Origin: Pelomonas candidula
GTDB lineage: Bacteria > Pseudomonadota > Gammaproteobacteria > Burkholderiales > Burkholderiaceae_C
Length of the DNA stretch: 64,000 nucleotides
Assembly (NCBI RefSeq): GCF_043555985.1
Contig: NZ_JBIGIC010000001.1
Span: 1-64,000 of the forward strand
Direction: 5' to 3'
Shown here: positions 16,352 to 24,619 of the stretch, piece after piece
How the letters are laid out: each line of letters begins with the position of its first letter
Position numbering within the stretch: position 1 is the first letter of the stretch
Position numbers and translations under genes: made by a program
The notes under the pieces: generated by a model
What the model was told of the DNA's origin: nothing
Seen by the model: the letters and a program-made list of their open reading frames with translations, nothing else
Databases searched by the model: none

Positions 16352-17452
16352 TCAGCGAGGCTTCTGAACCAGCCGCGCCGCGAGCCAGACCAAGGCGACA
16401 AAAGGCCATGTCCAGGCCACCCAGCGCGTCAGGCCGTAGAGGTTGACGAAGCGGCCCTGCTCCCAGGCCTGCAGGTTCAGCGTCAGGTAGGGGTCGCTGG
16501 GCGACACGCTGACGAGCCCCACCAGCGCGCACAGCGCGAACAGCCCCAGCGCCGCCGCCACGCGCGACGGCAGCAGGCAGGCCAGCAGCGACAGCACGAC
16601 GCCCAGGCCGACACCCGGCCGCGTCGCCTCGCTGAGCCAGGCCCAGGCATGAGCCGGCCCGAACGCCATGGCCGTTGCCGTGGCGGTACCGATCAGGCCC
16701 AGCAGCACGGCGCCGCAGGCCAGTACCAGGCGACGCGGCCCCGGCCGCGCGACGACGATCATCAGCAGCACCGGCGCGACCAGGCCCAGCGCGATGGCCA
16801 GCGCCTCCAGGCCCGGCGGCAGCTCGCGCTCGACGACGACGGTGTCGCCCCAGCTCAGCGCCCAAGGCGTGCCGTCCAGACCGTCCAGCAGCATCTCGCG
16901 CCACCAGGGCAGCCACTGGCCGAGCCCGAACGGCAGCGGCGTCGGGTACAGCAGCGCCACCGGCCACAGCGCGAGCAGGGCCAGCGCCGGCGCGCTGCTG
17001 GCGCCGAACCAGTGATCGCGCAGGTCCTCCCAGCGTCGCAGCCCCCCCATGGCGTTCAGCAGCAGGCCCAGCAGCGCACCGATCGTGCTGCCGGCCGAGT
17101 TCAGCGCCAGGTCCGACAACGACGGCACGCGGCCGGGCAGGAAGAACTGCAGCGTCTCCATCGTGAACGACAGCAGCGGCCATGGCATGAAGCCGAACAG
17201 CAGCGACGCCCGCAGCCTCCAGCCCGAGCGCATCGCCGCCGCGAAGCCCAGCAGGCCCAGCGGGATGTAGCCGAGCAGGTTGGCCTGCATGTCATAGGCG
17301 TAGAAGCGCGGCGGCCAGGACAGGCTGAACAGCCACGGCATGCCCATGCCCGGCGGCCAACGCCATGGGAAGAAGGGGTAGAGGCTCGCGTAGATGACCA
17401 GCCCGACGTGGGCCAGCAGCAGCCAGGTCGCGGAGCTCTGGCGATGACGCAC
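16352..17452 (-). CDS. VanZ-like integral membrane protein
   Basis: About 366 residues when started at the GTG at 17452, which is two bases after the hemJ stop and removes a non-membrane N-terminal extension. Many hydrophobic helices are visible. The first third contains VanZ-like features (LYPFFPW, NLLGYIPLGLLGFA, METLQFFLPGRVPSLSDLALNSAGSTIG). VanZ relatives include a teicoplanin-resistance protein, but most members are unassigned membrane proteins. It is cotranscribed with hemJ upstream. Confidence 0.82.
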   Translation of the reverse strand: MRHRQSSATWLLLAHVGLVIYASLYPFFPWRWPPGMGMPWLFSLSWPPRFYAYDMQANLLGYIPLGLLGFAAAMRSGWRLRASLLFGFMPWPLLSFTMETLQFFLPGRVPSLSDLALNSAGSTIGALLGLLLNAMGGLRRWEDLRDHWFGASSAPALALLALWPVALLYPTPLPFGLGQWLPWWREMLLDGLDGTPWALSWGDTVVVERELPPGLEALAIALGLVAPVLLMIVVARPGPRRLVLACGAVLLGLIGTATATAMAFGPAHAWAWLSEATRPGVGLGVVLSLLACLLPSRVAAALGLFALCALVGLVSVSPSDPYLTLNLQAWEQGRFVNLYGLTRWVAWTWPFVALVWLAARLVQKPR

Positions 17453-17454
17453 GG

Positions 17455-17892
17455 TCAGAAGGGCTTGACCGTCACCAGCACGACGATGGCGGCGAACAGC
17501 AGCACCGAGACTTCGTTGTAGACGCGGAACCACTTGTGGCTGCGGCGGTTGGACAGTTCCTCGAAGCTGCGCAGCAGGCGGCGGTTCATGTGGTGGTAGC
17601 CGACGACGCCGACGACGAGCAGCAGCTTGACGTGCAGCCAGTAGCTACCGGCAAAGCGGCCAACGCCCCAGCCGAACCATGCCCACAGACCCAGCAACAG
17701 CGCCACGCCCATCAGGATGCTGCTGAAGCGGTGCAGCTTGTGCGCCATCAGCAGCAGGCGTTCACGCTCGGCATGACTGTCGGCCGGCACCATGGCCAGG
17801 TTCACGAAGATGCGCGGCAGGTAGAACAGGCCGGCGAACCAGGCGGCGACGAAGACGATGTGGAAGGCTTTGACCCAGAGCATGGCGGCCAT
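17455..17892 (-). CDS. hemJ: Protoporphyrinogen IX oxidase HemJ
   Basis: A 145-residue membrane protein of the HemJ/UPF0093 family, which oxidises protoporphyrinogen to protoporphyrin in heme synthesis. The family blocks WVKAFHIVFVAAWFAGLFYLPR and HKLHRFSSILMG carry conserved histidines that can bind heme, and four hydrophobic helices are apparent. The start is ATG at 17892 or the internal ATG at 17883; both keep the family core. It is divergent from hemB, so two heme genes flank the structured intergenic region. Confidence 0.9.
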   Translation of the reverse strand: MAAMLWVKAFHIVFVAAWFAGLFYLPRIFVNLAMVPADSHAERERLLLMAHKLHRFSSILMGVALLLGLWAWFGWGVGRFAGSYWLHVKLLLVVGVVGYHHMNRRLLRSFEELSNRRSHKWFRVYNEVSVLLFAAIVVLVTVKPF

Positions 17893-17959
17893 TATGGGCA
17901 GCCGCCCAGGATGCACAGAAGGTCAAGGCCGGCTGCGCCAGCGGGCGGACTTGCAGATT

Positions 17960-18035
17960 GGCACATGCCGCGCCGTCGGTCGCGCCGCACGACCAGCGCG
18001 GGGGCTGGGTCGTGAAACGGCACAGCGCATGTGCC
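17960..18035. repeat. Long imperfect inverted repeat upstream of hemJ
   Basis: Outer arms GGCACATGC (17960-17968) and GCATGTGCC (18027-18035), with partly complementary inner arms and a nested CGACC-AGC/GCT-GGGTCG hairpin (17990-18012). It lies in the presumptive hemJ 5' region, downstream of a terminator-like hairpin. It could be an RNA structure or a protein site. Confidence 0.5.
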
Positions 18036-18041
18036 GAGATG

Positions 18042-18067
18042 AAAAAAGCCCCGGCAAAAGCCGGGGC
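18042..18067 (-). terminator. Intrinsic terminator between hemB and hemJ
   Basis: GCCCCGGC, loop, GCCGGGGC (18048-18067), followed on the minus strand by six T (18047-18042). No annotated gene on the minus strand ends here, which is the main reason to suspect a short RNA or attenuator. Confidence 0.8.
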
Positions 18068-18151
18068 CGGAAAGCCTTATCGCTGTCATCACGCTAAGGC
18101 TCCTGCTCAGGGAGGAAAAGCAGGGAACGACGACCTTGCGGCTATCATTCG
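18042..18151 (-). ncRNA. Candidate small RNA or hemJ attenuated leader
   Basis: On the minus strand a -10-like TAAACT lies at 18163-18158. It is followed by a stretch that can fold into CCTGCT/AGCAGG (arms at 18102-18107 and 18119-18124) and AGCCTTA/TAAGGCT (arms at 18073-18079 and 18095-18101), then an 8-bp GC-rich terminator hairpin (18048-18067) ending in six T. No credible open reading frame is inside. It is therefore either an independent RNA of about 110 bases or a leader that attenuates hemJ, which starts about 150 bases further on. The -35 is weak. The terminator is seen directly; the transcript is inferred. Confidence 0.5.
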
Positions 18152-18256
18152 CTGACAAGTTTAGCGCGCTTGTGCGGTGGCGTCACGAATAAATGATGCC
18201 GGGATGTGTCGTGCATCACGCACCGGGCCGCATCCCCTGCAGTTTGAGGTACCGCC

Positions 18257-19273
18257 TTGGCCCGCTCACTTCTGACACCCGCCGCCTATCCCGCCGCACG
18301 CCCGCGCCGCCTGCGTCGCGACGCCTTCACCCGGGCGCTCGTCCGCGAAAACACGCTGACGGCCAGCGACCTCATCCTGCCGGTTTTCATCCATGAGGGG
18401 CAGGATCTCCTGACCCCCGTCGCCAGCATGCCCGGCGTGTCGCGCCAGAGCCTGGATCACCTGCTGAAAACTGCTGAGCAATGCGTCGAACTGGGCGTGC
18501 CAGTGCTGGCGCTTTTCCCCGTCATAGATGCGTCGTTGAAGACCCCGGACGGGGCCGAAGCGCTCAATCCGGACGGCCTCGTCCCCCGCGCGGTGCGCGA
18601 GGTAAAGAAAAATTTCCCGCAGCTGGGCGTGCTGACGGACGTGGCGCTGGACCCGTTCACCAGCCACGGCCAGGACGGCGTCCTCGACGAGTCTGGCTAC
18701 ATCCTGAACGACGAGACCGTCGACATCCTCGCCAGGCAAGCGCTGGTGCAGGCTGACGCGGGGGTCGACATCGTCGCTCCCAGCGACATGATGGACGGCC
18801 GCATCGGCGCCATTCGCCAGAAGCTGGAGGCCGCCGGCCACATTCACACGCGCATCATGGCTTACAGCGCCAAATACGCGAGCAGCTTCTACGGCCCCTT
18901 CCGCGACGCGGTCGGCTCGGCTGCCAACCTCGGCAAGGCGGACAAGAAGACGTACCAGATGGACCCCGGCAACAGCGACGAAGCCCTGCGGGAAGTGGCC
19001 CTGGACCTGGCCGAGGGAGCGGACATGGTCATGGTCAAGCCTGGCCTGCCGTACCTGGACATCGTGCGCCGCGTGAAGGACGAATTCCGCGTGCCGACGT
19101 TCGCCTACCAGGTCAGCGGCGAGTATGCGATGGTCAAGGCCGCGGCGGCCAACGGCTGGCTGGACCACGACGCCGTCATGATGGAGTCGCTGCTGGCCTT
19201 CAAGCGCGCGGGCGCGGACGGCGTACTGACCTACTTCGCGCTCGACGCCGCACGCCTGCTGAAGAAGGGGTGA
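18257..19273 (+). CDS. hemB: Delta-aminolevulinic acid dehydratase (porphobilinogen synthase)
   Basis: A 338-residue cytosolic heme-pathway enzyme that condenses two aminolevulinate molecules. Schiff-base lysines are Lys206 (MAYSAKYASSFYGPFRDA) and Lys261 (VMVKPGLPYLD). The metal loop reads TDVALDPFTSHGQDG, with aspartates where zinc-type enzymes have cysteines, so this is the magnesium-type enzyme. No ATG fits; the start is TTG at 18257 with GAGGT seven bases upstream, giving the family N-terminus (RPRRLRRDAFTRALVREN). Confidence 0.95.
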   Translation: MARSLLTPAAYPAARPRRLRRDAFTRALVRENTLTASDLILPVFIHEGQDLLTPVASMPGVSRQSLDHLLKTAEQCVELGVPVLALFPVIDASLKTPDGAEALNPDGLVPRAVREVKKNFPQLGVLTDVALDPFTSHGQDGVLDESGYILNDETVDILARQALVQADAGVDIVAPSDMMDGRIGAIRQKLEAAGHIHTRIMAYSAKYASSFYGPFRDAVGSAANLGKADKKTYQMDPGNSDEALREVALDLAEGADMVMVKPGLPYLDIVRRVKDEFRVPTFAYQVSGEYAMVKAAAANGWLDHDAVMMESLLAFKRAGADGVLTYFALDAARLLKKG

Positions 19274-20385
19274 GGCCCGTGCGGGTCTTCCACATCGAAT
19301 CCGACCGCTTTACCGAATTGCCGGCCCTGCCCGAGGCCATGCCGGAGCGTGGCTTCCTGTGGCTTGGCTATGGCCGGCGCGAGTTCGAGGTCGGCGAGGC
19401 CGCCGTGCAGCAGGCGCTCGCGCGCTGGGGCTGCGGCAACATCGTCGATCTGCATGTGTCGGACCTGATCAACAACCAGTTGCCGTCGCACTTCGACTAC
19501 ACGTCCTGGTACGACATGCTGGTGTTCCGCCGCCTCGCCGCAGCACCCGGCAGCCAGGACCTGTTCGTTGACGACGAGCACGGCACGCTGGCCTCGGCGC
19601 AGCGCGCGCTGCGCGCCATCGACACCAGCCCGGTCGGCTTCGCCGTGTTCGACCGCGTGCTGGTCACCGTGCACCCGACCGACTGCCAGGTGCGCGAGTT
19701 CTTCGCGCAGAAGCTGGACCGCCTGACCGAAGGCCGCGACAAGACCGCCGCCCGGGGCAGTGCCCGCATGCCGGCCAGCCCGGCCGACCTGATGTTGCGC
19801 ATGGTCAACCACATGGTGGACAGCTACCTGGAGCTGCGCCGCCTGCTGACGCGCCAGCTCGGCACGCTGCAGCGCGTGCTGCTGGACCAGAGCAGCGAGT
19901 TCGACGACTGGCCGCTGCTGCTGGAAAGCCGTGACGCACTGCACCGCCTGGAAGACACCTGCGAAGACCAGCGAGCCGCTATCCAGGAGTGGATCGACGC
20001 CCTCGACGAGTGGCCCGCCGACGGCGATCCGCACGTCACGCGCGAGCGCGAATTGCTGCGCGTGCGGTCCCGCGACGTTCTGGAGCATGTGGAGCGCGTG
20101 CTGACGCACGTACGCCGGTTGGAGTCGTCGGCGGAGTCGGCCGTGCAGATGCACTTCAGCGCGCTGGGGCACCGCACCAACGGCATCATGCGCACACTGA
20201 CGGTGCTGACAGCCATCTTCCTGCCGCTGAATCTCATCACCGGCGTGTTCGGCATGAACTTCGATGCCATGCCGCTGATCCACAACGCCGGCGGCTTCTG
20301 GGACGCCGCGACGCTGATGCTGATCGTCGCGCTGGGGCTGTGGTTCCTGTTCAGGCGCAAGCGCTACCTGAGCAGCAAGAGCTAG
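19270..20385 (+). CDS. CorA-family divalent cation transporter
   Basis: A 371-residue inner-membrane transporter of the CorA type (magnesium or other divalent cations, zinc for ZntB relatives). A long soluble N-terminal domain precedes two C-terminal helices, with the pore motif GMN in TGVFGMNFDAMP. The start is GTG at 19270 overlapping the hemB stop (GTGA), or GTG at 19279; either implies coupling to hemB. The coding end meets ybeY tail to tail, and the two stop codons share one CTAG. Confidence 0.9.
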   Translation: MRPVRVFHIESDRFTELPALPEAMPERGFLWLGYGRREFEVGEAAVQQALARWGCGNIVDLHVSDLINNQLPSHFDYTSWYDMLVFRRLAAAPGSQDLFVDDEHGTLASAQRALRAIDTSPVGFAVFDRVLVTVHPTDCQVREFFAQKLDRLTEGRDKTAARGSARMPASPADLMLRMVNHMVDSYLELRRLLTRQLGTLQRVLLDQSSEFDDWPLLLESRDALHRLEDTCEDQRAAIQEWIDALDEWPADGDPHVTRERELLRVRSRDVLEHVERVLTHVRRLESSAESAVQMHFSALGHRTNGIMRTLTVLTAIFLPLNLITGVFGMNFDAMPLIHNAGGFWDAATLMLIVALGLWFLFRRKRYLSSKS

Positions 20386-20828
20386 CCGCGCTTGTACGGG
20401 TCGGCAATGCCCAGGCCCGCCAGGATCTCGGTCTCCCGCGCTTCCATGCACTCGGCCTCGTCGTCTTCCTCGTGGTCATAGCCCTGGGCGTGCAGCGTGC
20501 CGTGGACCAGCATGTGGGCGTAGTGATCGAGCACCGGTATACCCATCTCGGCAGCCTCCTTCTCCACCACCTCGGCACAGATGACCAGATCGGCGCCGAC
20601 GACGGGCTCGTGGCTGTAGTCGAAGGTCAGCACGTTGGTCGCGTAGTCCTTGCCGCGGAAATCACGGTTCAGCGCGCGGCCCTCCTCGGCATCGACGATG
20701 CGCACGGCGATCTCGCCCGGCAGCTCCAGCGCCGCGCGGATGAAGCGCAGCACCTTGTGGCGCGGCAGCAGCGCGCGGTGGCGCGGGTCGGCGAATTGCA
20801 GGGACAGGCTCAGTTCGGGTTGGCTCAT
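20382..20828 (-). CDS. ybeY: Endoribonuclease YbeY (rRNA maturation factor)
   Basis: A 148-residue zinc metalloprotein needed for 16S rRNA 3'-end maturation and ribosome quality control. The zinc motif is HGTLHAQGYDH with His109, His113 and His119. The N-terminal part has the usual NRDFRGKDYATNVLTFDY block. The ATG overlaps the phoH stop by four bases, the normal phoH-ybeY arrangement. It ends inside the CorA stop codon on the other strand. Confidence 0.97.
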   Translation of the reverse strand: MSQPELSLSLQFADPRHRALLPRHKVLRFIRAALELPGEIAVRIVDAEEGRALNRDFRGKDYATNVLTFDYSHEPVVGADLVICAEVVEKEAAEMGIPVLDHYAHMLVHGTLHAQGYDHEEDDEAECMEARETEILAGLGIADPYKRG

Positions 20829-21793
20829 GCTTCTCGTCCTTCGCGCTTGGCGCGCGCCTCATAGGCCTCGACGATGCGGGCCACCAGCGGGTGGCGGACG
20901 ACGTCGGCACTGGTGAAGCGCGTCATCGCGATGCCCTTGACCTTGGCCAGCACATGCTCGGCATCGATGAGGCCGCTCTGCACGCCGCGCGGCAGGTCGA
21001 TCTGGCTGGTGTCGCCGGTGACAACGCAGCGGCTGCCGAAGCCGATGCGGGTCAGGAACATCTTCATCTGCTCGGGCGTCGTGTTCTGCGCCTCGTCGAG
21101 GATGACGAAGGCATGGTTCAACGTGCGGCCGCGCATGAAGGCCAGCGGCGCGACTTCCAGCTGGCCTTTCTCGAAGGCCTTGGTCACGCGGTCGAAGCCG
21201 AGCAGGTCGTACAGCGCGTCGTACAGCGGGCGCAGATAGGGGTCGACCTTCTGCGTCAGGTCGCCGGGCAGGAAGCCCAGGCGCTCGCCGGCCTCGACGG
21301 CGGGGCGGGTCAGGATGATGCGCTGCACCGACGCACGCTCCAGCGCGTCGACGGCACAGGCGACCGCCAAGAAGGTCTTGCCGGTGCCGGCCGGGCCGAG
21401 GCCGAAGGTGATGTCGTGCGACAGGATCTGCTGCAGGTACTGGTGCTGGCGAGGCGTGCGGGCCGACAGGTCGGCGCGGCGCGTGCGCAGCACGAGGGCG
21501 TCGTCGCCCGGCGTGGCAGCGGCCGAAACGGCATGGGGTGCCTTGGCTTCGACGAGGGCCAGTTGCAGCGTTTCGGCCGGCAGCGGGCGCCTGGCGCGCT
21601 CGTACAGCACATCCAGCAGGCTCTGCGTGCGCTCGGCCGCGGCCTTGGCACCGTTGATGCGGAACTCGCCCTCGCGGCGCGAGATTTTCACGCCCATGGC
21701 GGCCTCGATGTCGCGCAGGTGTGTGTCCAGGCTGCCGCAGACGCGGGCCAGGCGGGTGTTGTCGACGGGCTCGAAAGCGAAGCGCAGGATCAC
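20825..21793 (-). CDS. PhoH-like ATPase (YbeZ)
   Basis: A 322-residue P-loop ATPase of the PhoH/YbeZ family that works with YbeY in RNA metabolism. Walker A is GLGPAGTGKT (131-140), Walker B VILDEAQNT, and a further family block is VVTGDTSQIDLPRG. The long upstream frame is non-coding; the start is GTG at 21793 giving ILRFAFEPVDN. It is divergent from the histidine kinase gene. Confidence 0.94.
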   Translation of the reverse strand: MILRFAFEPVDNTRLARVCGSLDTHLRDIEAAMGVKISRREGEFRINGAKAAAERTQSLLDVLYERARRPLPAETLQLALVEAKAPHAVSAAATPGDDALVLRTRRADLSARTPRQHQYLQQILSHDITFGLGPAGTGKTFLAVACAVDALERASVQRIILTRPAVEAGERLGFLPGDLTQKVDPYLRPLYDALYDLLGFDRVTKAFEKGQLEVAPLAFMRGRTLNHAFVILDEAQNTTPEQMKMFLTRIGFGSRCVVTGDTSQIDLPRGVQSGLIDAEHVLAKVKGIAMTRFTSADVVRHPLVARIVEAYEARAKREGREA

Positions 21794-21881
21794 GACGGGC
21801 GCAAAAAAATGAGGGACGCCGATTGTCGCTGGTGCATTCCCCGGCGCTCGGGGCGGCGTGCCTCCCGCACAATGCCGGCCC

Positions 21882-23300
21882 ATGAATTTGCCGACCGCGC
21901 CGGCCGCCAACCTGGCCCGACGCCTGCTCCCCTCCTTTCCCCTGCTCGCAGCCCTGCTCTGCCCGCTGGTCGCGCAAGCCCAGGCACAGGCCCCGGCGGG
22001 CGTGTACTGGGCCGCCACGCTGCACGGCTGGGTCGCCGCCATGCTGGCGCTGATGGCCACCGTCGTGGGCGTGGTCTCCAGCCTGCACCACCGCGAGCGG
22101 CCAGCCAGCTTCCTGGTCGGCATGATGCTGAGCTGGGTCGTGCTGCGCGCCACCGGCGCCCCGGCCGCTGCAGGCCTGCGGCCGCTGCTGATGACGCTGC
22201 TGGTGCTGTGCGGCGTGCAATACCTGCTGCGTCAGATGAACTGGAAGCGCAGCTGGATCGACCATGCATTGCTGATCCAGTGCCTGGTCGTACCGGCCAG
22301 CCTGCTGCTGACGGGTGGTCAGGTCGGCCTCCTCGGCGCGGTATGGCATGCGGTGCTGAGCGTGGAGCTCGTGGCGGCGATGGGTTGGGCACTGTGGCTG
22401 CGCCGGTCACGGCTGCGGGCCACGCCGGACGAGGCCCAGACGCGCGAGTTCCGGCTGATGGCGCTGCTGATGGTGCCGACGATGCTGGCACTGCTGGCCG
22501 AGATGGGCCTGGCCGGCGTCAGCGAGTCGCTGTGGTGGACGGCGTCGCCGTGGCTGGGCCTGCTGCTGCCAATGCTGATGCTGGGCCTGGGCCTGCAGTT
22601 GGTGAACCAGGTGGCCAGTGCCCGCGTGGACGCCGAAAGGCGCATCGCCGCCGTCGAACAGCGCATGGCCGACCGCATCGCCGAGGTGGAACGCAGCCAC
22701 GGCCAGCTCGCCGAGCAGAAGCTGGAACAGGTCACCGAGCGCGAGCGCAAGCGCATCGCCGCCGACCTGCACGACGACCTGGGCGCCAAGCTGCTGACCA
22801 TCGTGCACACCAGCGAGTCCGACCGCATCTCGACGCTGGCCCGCGAGGCGCTGGAGGAGATGCGGCTGTCGGTGCGCGGGCTGACCGGCAAGCCGGTGCA
22901 TCTCATCGACGCCTTGGGCGACTGGCGCGCGGAGGTCGTTTCGCGGCTCGGCCAGGCCAACATCCTGGCCGAGTGGAAGAGCCCGGCCGAGGACATCGAG
23001 CACACCTTCCAGGCCCGCTCCTATGTGCAGACCACGCGCATCCTGCGCGAGTCGGTCTCCAACATCATCAAGCACAGCGGCGCCACGAACGCGACCATTT
23101 CCGCCACCATCCAGGACGGCGACTTCGTGTTGACCATCCAGGACAACGGCCAGGGCATCCCGACCGAACTGGACGGCCGGCTGGACCGCGGACATGGCAT
23201 GGCGAGCATGAAATCACGCGCCAAGCAAATGCATGGCCAGTGCCTGGTTGAATCCGGCCCCGGCTGGGGTACTGTCATCCGTCTGACGATTCCGCTCTGA
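21882..23300 (+). CDS. Membrane sensor histidine kinase, NarX/DesK type
   Basis: A 472-residue kinase. The N-terminal half has about six to seven hydrophobic helices (residues 15-245) with no recognised sensory domain. A short coiled coil (245-285) leads to the HisKA_3 dimerisation motif ERERKRIAADLHDDLGAKLL with phospho-accepting His297. A C-terminal ATPase domain has the N-box ILRESVSNIIKHS and G-box DNGQGIP. It lies 18 bases upstream of a NarL-type regulator, its evident partner. The signal is unknown. Confidence 0.92.
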   Translation: MNLPTAPAANLARRLLPSFPLLAALLCPLVAQAQAQAPAGVYWAATLHGWVAAMLALMATVVGVVSSLHHRERPASFLVGMMLSWVVLRATGAPAAAGLRPLLMTLLVLCGVQYLLRQMNWKRSWIDHALLIQCLVVPASLLLTGGQVGLLGAVWHAVLSVELVAAMGWALWLRRSRLRATPDEAQTREFRLMALLMVPTMLALLAEMGLAGVSESLWWTASPWLGLLLPMLMLGLGLQLVNQVASARVDAERRIAAVEQRMADRIAEVERSHGQLAEQKLEQVTERERKRIAADLHDDLGAKLLTIVHTSESDRISTLAREALEEMRLSVRGLTGKPVHLIDALGDWRAEVVSRLGQANILAEWKSPAEDIEHTFQARSYVQTTRILRESVSNIIKHSGATNATISATIQDGDFVLTIQDNGQGIPTELDGRLDRGHGMASMKSRAKQMHGQCLVESGPGWGTVIRLTIPL

Positions 23301-23318
23301 GTTTCCCGAGGCTCCGCC

Positions 23319-23972
23319 ATGAACCACATCCTGCTGCTCGAAGACATTCCGGAGATCCGCGCCTGGCTGAAGGCCCTGGTCAAACAGGTGTTCGCCAACG
23401 CCCAGATCACCGAGTGTTCGCGCGTGCAGGACGCGCTGTCGCTGGTCAACGGCCAGCGCTTCACGCTGGCATTGCTCGACCTCGGGCTGCCCGACGGCTC
23501 GGGGGTGGAGGTCATCGCCGCGCTGCGCGAGAAGCAGCCGGAAGTGCAGTCCGTCATCGTCACCATCCACGACGACGACGAGCACCTGTTCCCCGCGCTG
23601 CAGGCCGGCGCTTTCGGCTACCTGCTGAAGGAGCAGTCGCGCGAACTGCTGGTGGAGCAGTTGCAGCGCATGAGCCAGGGCGAGCCGCCGCTGTCGCCGT
23701 CCATCGCGCGCAAGGTCATCGCCTACTTCGCCGCTCAGGTGAAAAAGCCGGCGGCGGCGCTGCTGCACGAGGTGTCGCTGACCGACCGCGAGACCGAGGT
23801 GCTGCTGCGCGTGGCCAAGGGCTTCACGCTGCCCGAGATCGGCGTGCAGCTGGGTCTGTCGCGCCACACCATCGCCGACTACGTGAAGCAGATCTACCGC
23901 AAGCTCAATGTGAGTTCGCGCGCCGAGGCGGCGCTGGAAGCGCAGCGCCTGGGTCTGTTCGGTCGAAACTGA
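23319..23972 (+). CDS. NarL/LuxR-family response regulator
   Basis: A 217-residue DNA-binding regulator. The receiver domain has the acidic pair Glu8-Asp9, phosphoacceptor Asp54 (LLDLGLPDGSG) and Lys104 (YLLKEQ). A LuxR-type helix-turn-helix follows (LTDRETEVLLRVAKGFTLPEIGVQ...), spanning about residues 150-210. It is paired with the kinase immediately upstream; target genes are not evident. Confidence 0.94.
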   Translation: MNHILLLEDIPEIRAWLKALVKQVFANAQITECSRVQDALSLVNGQRFTLALLDLGLPDGSGVEVIAALREKQPEVQSVIVTIHDDDEHLFPALQAGAFGYLLKEQSRELLVEQLQRMSQGEPPLSPSIARKVIAYFAAQVKKPAAALLHEVSLTDRETEVLLRVAKGFTLPEIGVQLGLSRHTIADYVKQIYRKLNVSSRAEAALEAQRLGLFGRN

Positions 23973-24049
23973 TGGCTTGGGGATGGACCTGCGTGCGCAG
24001 CGCGCAGCTCCGTCCTCAACTGGCTTAGAGCCGCCCGGATAATCCGGGA

Positions 24050-24619
24050 ATGATTGGAAGACTGTCCGGCGTCATCGCCGAGAAAACACCGCCTCAGGTG
24101 GTGATCGACGTAGGCGGCGTCGGCTACGAGGTCGACGTGCCCATGAGCACGTTCTTCAACCTCGGCGCCCTGGGCGAGCGCGCTGTGCTGCTGACCCACC
24201 TGACCGTCCGCGAGGACGCGCACCAGCTGTTTGGCTTCCTCACGCACGAGGAACGCTCCACCTTCCGCCAGCTCATCAAGATCAGCGGCGTCGGCCCCAA
24301 GATGGCGCTGGGCCTGCTGTCCGGCCTGTCGGTCGCCGAACTGGCACAGGCCGTGTCGCGGCAGGAAATCGGCCGGCTGACCAAGGTGCCCGGCATCGGC
24401 AAGAAGACCGCCGAGCGGCTACTGCTGGAGCTCAAGGGCAAGCTGGGCCCTGACCTCGCACTGCCGACCACCGTCGCCAACGACGCGCAGGCCGACATCC
24501 TGCAGGCGCTGGTCGCACTGGGCTACAGCGAGAAGGATGCCGCCGCCGCGCTGAAGGCACTGCCGCCCGATGTCGGCGTCAGTGACGGCATCAAGCAGGC
24601 GCTGAAGAAGCTGTCATGA
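24050..24619 (+). CDS. ruvA: Holliday junction branch migration protein RuvA
   Basis: A 189-residue junction-binding subunit of the RuvAB complex. The N-terminal OB fold starts MIGRLSGVIAEKTPP, and tandem helix-hairpin-helix motifs are at ISGVGPKMALGLLSG and VPGIGKKTAERLLLELK. The C-terminal domain III contacts RuvB. Its stop overlaps the ruvB start (ATGA), so the two are translated together. No ruvC lies in the window. Confidence 0.97.
   Translation: MIGRLSGVIAEKTPPQVVIDVGGVGYEVDVPMSTFFNLGALGERAVLLTHLTVREDAHQLFGFLTHEERSTFRQLIKISGVGPKMALGLLSGLSVAELAQAVSRQEIGRLTKVPGIGKKTAERLLLELKGKLGPDLALPTTVANDAQADILQALVALGYSEKDAAAALKALPPDVGVSDGIKQALKKLS

Noticed and set aside
17892..18158. 88-residue minus-strand frame upstream of hemJ
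   Set aside because: It runs through the terminator hairpin and inverted repeats and has no protein-like features.
20891..23251. 786-residue plus-strand frame
   Set aside because: Runs antisense to phoH and out of frame with the histidine kinase; its composition is Arg/Ala/Gly-rich noise.
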